Shown in pieces: positions 60,236-64,000 of a stretch of 64,000 nt of DNA; the stretch's first letter is position 1, and the number at the start of each line of letters is the position of its first letter. Source of the DNA: Parasitella parasitica (lineage: Eukaryota; Mucoromycota; Mucoromycetes; Mucorales; Mucoraceae); contig MU619339.1 in NCBI GenBank assembly GCA_025201805.1, positions 52,245 to 116,244 of the forward strand, written 5' to 3'. The translations under genes and the position numbers were made by a program. Below the pieces are notes generated by a model. It did not search any database, was not told the DNA's origin, and saw only the letters and a list, made by a program, of their open reading frames with translations.

Positions 60236-60364
60236 TTTACAGAGAAAGGTATCCTCTTCTAACGTCTGCTTTTGCGGGATGAGTAATCTGTCATTGTGAC
60301 TGGATAGATTTGATACATATTTGAAAGGTTGTTTATATTCTCTCTCTCTTGCAACTACCCAAAC
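60236..60364. promoter_or_regulatory. Divergent FHIT/HIS6 promoter (129 bp)
   Basis: The whole space between the FHIT and HIS6 start codons, including both 5' leaders. It has a CT-rich tract just before the HIS6 start (60339-60351). A TGACTGG near 60297 is one base off a Gcn4/CPC1-type TGACTC half-core, which would fit general amino-acid control of HIS6. That site is only suggestive. Confidence 0.6.
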
Positions 60365-61585
60365 ATGACCCGATTCAATGGCTGCATCGATCTTCATCAC
60401 GGCAAAGTAAAGCAAATTGTAGGCGGATCTTTGCTGGATAGTTCTCCGGAAAAGCTTACTACCAATTTTGTTTCTGAGTAAGAGACATGCTAAATATCCC
60501 TTCGAGCATATGGACTCACATAACATCAGAGAAACACCCAGCTTTTATTCCAAGCTATACAAAGAATATCAAGTGAGTCGTTGCCATGTTATCAAATTAG
60601 GTCCCAACAATGATGAAGCTGCCAAAGAGGCACTTGCAGCCTGGCCTGGTGGGCTTCAAGTAGGTGGAGGTATCACATTGGATAATGCCCAGGAATGGCT
60701 GTCATTGGGAGCATCCAAGGTAACGAAAAGAAACATATGCATGCACATTGCATTGGCTGTTGTATTCATCATATTAGATACTAGGTTATTGTCACCAGTT
60801 ATCTATTCCCAGGTGGAGATGCTAAATTCTCTTTACAAAGACTAACCGATCTTTGCAAACTTATTGGGAAAGATAAATTAGTGGTGGATGTCAGGTACAA
60901 CTGCACATAGATGAATGAGATTTCTTGCTAATTTTGGATTAGCTGTCGTAAAAAGGGCGACAAATGGATGGTTGCTATGGATAAATGGCAAAAAATGACA
61001 AACATGGAGGTCAATAAAGGTGCGTAAAGACAGATATTAATCAATCTTTTGGCTGATTCCCGTGTGTGTGTGTGTTTTTTTTTTTTTTAGAAAGCTTAGA
61101 TGTGCTCTCTGAATACTGCAGGTATGTCATCTACAGTTGCATATTTGCGCAATACCAACCTACCTTTTTTTTATTTTATTTTTTTCCTATTAGCGAGTTT
61201 TTGATTCATGCAGCAGATGTTGAAGGCCTTTGTAAAGGCATTGATGAACAATTAGTAGAACGTAAGCAATGCTTTTTAGATGTAGCCCAGTATCTTGAAT
61301 TGTTTTTAATAGGTCTTGGAGAATGGGTCACTATTCCCACAACTTATGCAGGTGGTGGAAGATGTAAATGTGTAGCAGGAATACCTCGAAATACTGTTTT
61401 TCACTGATACGCCCTCTTTTTTTTTTATGTATTTCCGTGTGCAAATAGCTATAGAGGATTTGGAGCTTGTAGATAAATTGTCTAACGGCAAAGTGGATTT
61501 GACTTTTGGAAGTGCTTTAGATATTTTCGGTGGCAATGGAGTTACCTTTAACGAGTGTGTCCAATGGAACAAGGCACACGCATAA
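60365..61585 (+). CDS. HIS6: ProFAR isomerase, histidine biosynthesis (258 aa)
   Basis: This enzyme isomerises ProFAR to PRFAR, the fourth step of histidine synthesis, in the cytosol. Eight exons (60365-60477, 60530-60719, 60785-60894, 60943-61019, 61091-61121, 61194-61261, 61313-61363, 61449-61585) join in one frame; exon 5 is only 31 bp. The beta-alpha barrel is complete: the first strand carries the catalytic Asp9 in Cys-Ile-Asp-Leu-His. Then come Gln-Val-Gly-Gly-Gly-Ile, Val-Val-Asp-Val-Ser (second Asp), His-Ala-Ala-Asp-Val-Glu-Gly-Leu, Tyr-Ala-Gly-Gly and [11 protein letters not shown], the phosphate-binding end. The length equals yeast His6 (261). The eukaryotic form is clear from the Val-Glu-Gly-Leu-Cys segment. 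Confidence 0.95.
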
Positions 61586-61688
61586 ACATCACGCAACAGC
61601 AATAAAATCATATTAATTTTCCGCCTTCGTCTTCTTCTCTTTTTCTTTCACGTATACTCTTTTTCCCTTTCTTATAATTAATCCAGAA

Positions 61689-62540
61689 ATGAGCTCCACA
61701 ACAAACAACACTACAAAGAAAAATATTCCTAAAGATGAATGGGAACAAAGGCTAACGAAGGTCAAGGTGAATAAACAGTAAGTAGACATGCGGTTTCATA
61801 GTATTTCTTTTTTATGCTGATAGTGCGGTTATCCGCAAGAGACCTGAATCAGCTTGTCATGAACTACTTGGTCGTTGAGGGATACAAGGATGCTGCCGAA
61901 CAATTTAGCACAGAAAGTGGACTAGCACCAACCGTCGATTTGCAATCTATTCAAGAAAGAATGGACATTCGCCACGCCATTCAATCGGGTGATGTAGATA
62001 CTGCCATCGACTTAGTCAATGACTTGAATCCAGAGGTGAATGACAAGACAACAATGCGATACCGCATATATACTTACTGCTCAGTAGATACTCGATACAA
62101 ACCCACACTTATTTTTCCACCTTCAGCAACAGCGACTGATTGAACTTATTCGAAGCGGCTCTTACCAGGAAGCTTTGGAATTTGCATCTGAAGAAATGGC
62201 ACCTCGAGGAGAAGAACATCCCGAATTTTTAGAGGAATTGGAAAGAACAATGGCGCTATTAGCGTTTCAGGATAGTACAGATTCGCCAGTGCAGGACCTG
62301 CTTCATCCCGGTCAACGTCAGAAGACAGCGAGTGAGCTAAACGCAGCTATTCTTATGAGTCAATCACAAGAGAAAGATCCAAAATTACCAAATTTACTGA
62401 AAATGTTGGCTTGGAGCCAAGAGCAATTAGATGAGAGAATGATTTATCCCAAGATTGAGAATTGGGTCAAGGCTGATTTAGTTGTAAGAGACGAAAATGG
62501 CAACAGTATAGTGGATGAGGATGTTGCAATGACCTCCTAA
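61689..62540 (+). CDS. GID8: GID8, LisH/CTLH subunit of the GID/CTLH ubiquitin ligase (232 aa)
   Basis: GID8 (human TWA1) is a core scaffold of the GID/CTLH E3 ligase, which in yeast degrades gluconeogenic enzymes. Three exons (61689-61777, 61840-62035, 62127-62540) join in one frame; the second starts at a GCAAG acceptor that keeps the conserved Asp-Leu-Asn-Gln-Leu-Val-Met-Asn-Tyr-Leu. LisH is at about 30-62, CTLH at about 65-125 (Ile-Arg-His-Ala-Ile-Gln-Ser-Gly-Asp-Val-Asp) and a CRA region to about 215, with Glu-Arg-Thr-Met-Ala-Leu-Leu-Ala-Phe and Arg-Gln-Lys-Thr-Ala-Ser-Glu-Leu-Asn. The length agrees with human (228). The gene begins 103 bp after the HIS6 stop on the same strand. Confidence 0.93.
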
Positions 62541-62857
62541 GTTTGTTTTGATAACAAATGGATATTAAGAATAAAACTCATATTAAGCGCTCTTCTACTG
62601 ATACTCGGATATAACATTACCTTTGGCTTGGGAAATTTATTCTAGTGCAATCGATTGACTTACATGCAAGAGTTTCATTGATGGTCGTATACATAGTGAG
62701 TGTACTCATTTTTATTTGGCATGATATGATATCACAACATTGATAAATGGCGCATTTGACCACTTCAAATCGGCGGAAGTGTAAGGCGAAACGCCGTTAA
62801 TCTTATTTCTTTTGCTCCCCCTCAGCTACTTAACGTCAAACACTATCTGTTTCGAAG
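62541..62857. other. Intergenic
   Basis: GID8 3' flank with AATAAAAC at 62571. No other feature is seen. Confidence 0.5.
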
Positions 62858-63300
62858 ATGGACAAAGATTTGTTTACAATGCTCAATGGAGGACATTTTG
62901 ATGCAGACCAAAGATCCCAACATTGTTCTTGGGATTGTAACAAGTTGCCTGGCAACTCTTCGACCCAAAAAAAATCCGCAGTAGAATCAGATCTGTCAGT
63001 GTACAACTATCATAGCGACAGGGCTAGAGAAATTTTCATTAATCGAATGCTTCAAGGTCTTGAGAGGGAAGAGAGCTTTCCAAAACAACTTGGGATAAAC
63101 TGTGGCGGAGCAAATACCCAAGTAACTTGATTAGAGTATGAGATTTCATCAGGCTTCTTTGAAGAAAAGATTGAAGTTGCACGGATTCAAAGGTGCAACA
63201 TTTGGCGCTCTCCTCTATATGATGCGATTACAAAAAAGAAGTAAAGCGGAAACAGATGATGAAAATGCTGGAAACAGGAGAAATCAATTTGGGCAATAGT
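62858..63300 (+). CDS. Unassigned coding-like segment(s)
   Basis: A 90-codon frame (62858-63130) starts with Met-Asp-Lys-Asp-Leu-Phe-Thr-Met-Leu and is Asp/Ser/Cys-rich. A second, Lys/Arg-rich frame (63138-63299) reads Gly-Phe-Lys-Gly-Ala-Thr-Phe-Gly-Ala-Leu-Leu and ends Asn-Gln-Phe-Gly-Gln. They lie in different frames 8 bp apart and no intron joins them, so they may be pieces of a decayed multicopy gene or element. I recognise neither. Confidence 0.25.
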
Positions 63301-63621
63301 AGCAAAGAGGAAATTGTTCCAAACAAGAGAATAGTGCTTAGTGTTGGAAACAGAGGCTACATCAAAGTGTTAACAGATTTTGAACGACCAGAGCGCAGAA
63401 ACACCAAAATTGAAATCTCAAGAAAGAAGATACCATCATGTACGTGTAATGAAGTTACTTTTTTGTATACAGGATCCAAAATAAACTTAATAATAATAAA
63501 AAATTCGACTTGTCTCTTTGAAAAAACAGATTTTTTTCAAACTACACATTTCTTCACTTCAAAATCAGCCAATAAAAACAGGTGATTTTAAATTCAAACT
63601 CCGACACCAAAAAAACCAAAA

Positions 63622-64000
63622 TGTTTTTGCAGATAACTTTTGATAAACACATTGCCCAGTGAAACCCAAGTTATGCTCAAATAGCGATGATCATGCCTGT
63701 TCTTATGGCGCATAAGACAGTGTTTGTTTTGGTGTTTATCGAAGCCTATCATCGATTATATGCAATTCTGATATGAGAATTTATGATATCATGGGATAAC
63801 TTTATAGATATCAATGAAAACATGGATGCCAATGTTGTTGCCAGATAGCGCCAAGTCAACGCTAAGTTTTCCAAGTTAGATCTCGGTTCTACGGTCATTT
63901 TAGCCAAAGTTATGAGCCAAGAAGTGATATTTATGATAAATTATGAAAAATAAAACTGTTTTTGCAGATAACTTTTGATAAACACATTGCCCAGTGAAAC
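63622..64000. repeat. 44-bp direct repeat, second copy cut by the window end
   Basis: The stretch TGTTTTTGCAGATAACTTTT and the 24 bases after it occur identically at 63622-63665 and 63957-64000, 335 bp apart. The second copy reaches the window edge, so this could be the start of a tandem array with a 335-bp unit. The DNA between has no open frame of note. Confidence 0.75.

Noticed and set aside
60131-60526. 131-codon minus-strand frame
   Set aside because: Its 3' part is FHIT exon 1, but the upstream part is only the antisense of HIS6 exon 1. FHIT most likely starts at the internal Met at 60235.

Overview
The window reads as nuclear DNA of a filamentous early-diverging fungus, most likely order Mucorales. 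The grounds are AT-rich intergenic DNA, many short introns (mostly about 50-70 bp, GTRAGT donors, YAG acceptors), a CotH-type spore-coat kinase gene, and decayed mobile elements and lineage-specific repeats between conserved single-copy genes. Gene models below were spliced by eye. Every fully spliced model keeps one open frame across its introns; the exception is the 5' end of MED23.

Layout. 0-1.5 kb: the end of a polyQ protein and a small RING/coiled-coil gene (copy A). 1.5-4.6 kb: relics of a non-LTR retrotransposon, an unknown multi-exon gene and a Tc1/mariner element. 4.9-5.9 kb: cysteine dioxygenase. 6.7-8.1 kb: a decayed repeat that returns inverted at 43.4-44.2 kb. 8.5-10.8 kb: an eight-exon gene of unknown function with an Asp/Glu repeat. 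10.9-11.8 kb: a 350-bp unit in 2.6 tandem copies. 12.4-13.6 kb: retroelement and transposase relics. 16.6-17.6 kb: a helical protein of unknown function. 17.7-19.6 kb: a TBC Rab-GAP. 20.9-22.2 kb: SGF29, the Tudor subunit of SAGA. 23.6-25.5 kb: CotH. 28.6-30.6 kb: an LrgB-type membrane protein. 31.0-39.7 kb: four more RING/coiled-coil genes in tandem (copies B-E), with a probable relic (F) among them. 40.0-42.0 kb: ETF-ubiquinone oxidoreductase. 46.0-46.7 kb: a diphosphoinositol polyphosphate Nudix hydrolase. 48.6-54.4 kb: Mediator subunit MED23. 58.4-62.5 kb: a dense block of NSE3 (SMC5/6 complex), an FHIT-type hydrolase, HIS6 and GID8. 62.5-64 kb: unassigned sequence with a direct repeat.

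Working together. The conserved genes are unrelated housekeeping functions: transcription (MED23, SGF29), genome stability (NSE3), protein turnover (GID8), trafficking (TBC), mitochondrial electron transfer (ETF-QO), sulfur amino-acid catabolism (CDO), histidine synthesis (HIS6) and nucleotide or inositol-phosphate turnover (FHIT, Nudix). The 58-62 kb block is the only tightly packed part: FHIT and HIS6 share a short divergent promoter, and NSE3 and FHIT end 22 bp apart.

The most unusual content is the RING/coiled-coil family. All five copies have a tiny first exon and a phase-2 intron that splits the codon of one zinc-binding cysteine. Four copies have Asp, and one has Gly, where a RING normally has its fifth zinc ligand. 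The layout resembles TRAIP-type RING proteins. It looks like a lineage-specific expansion of unknown role.
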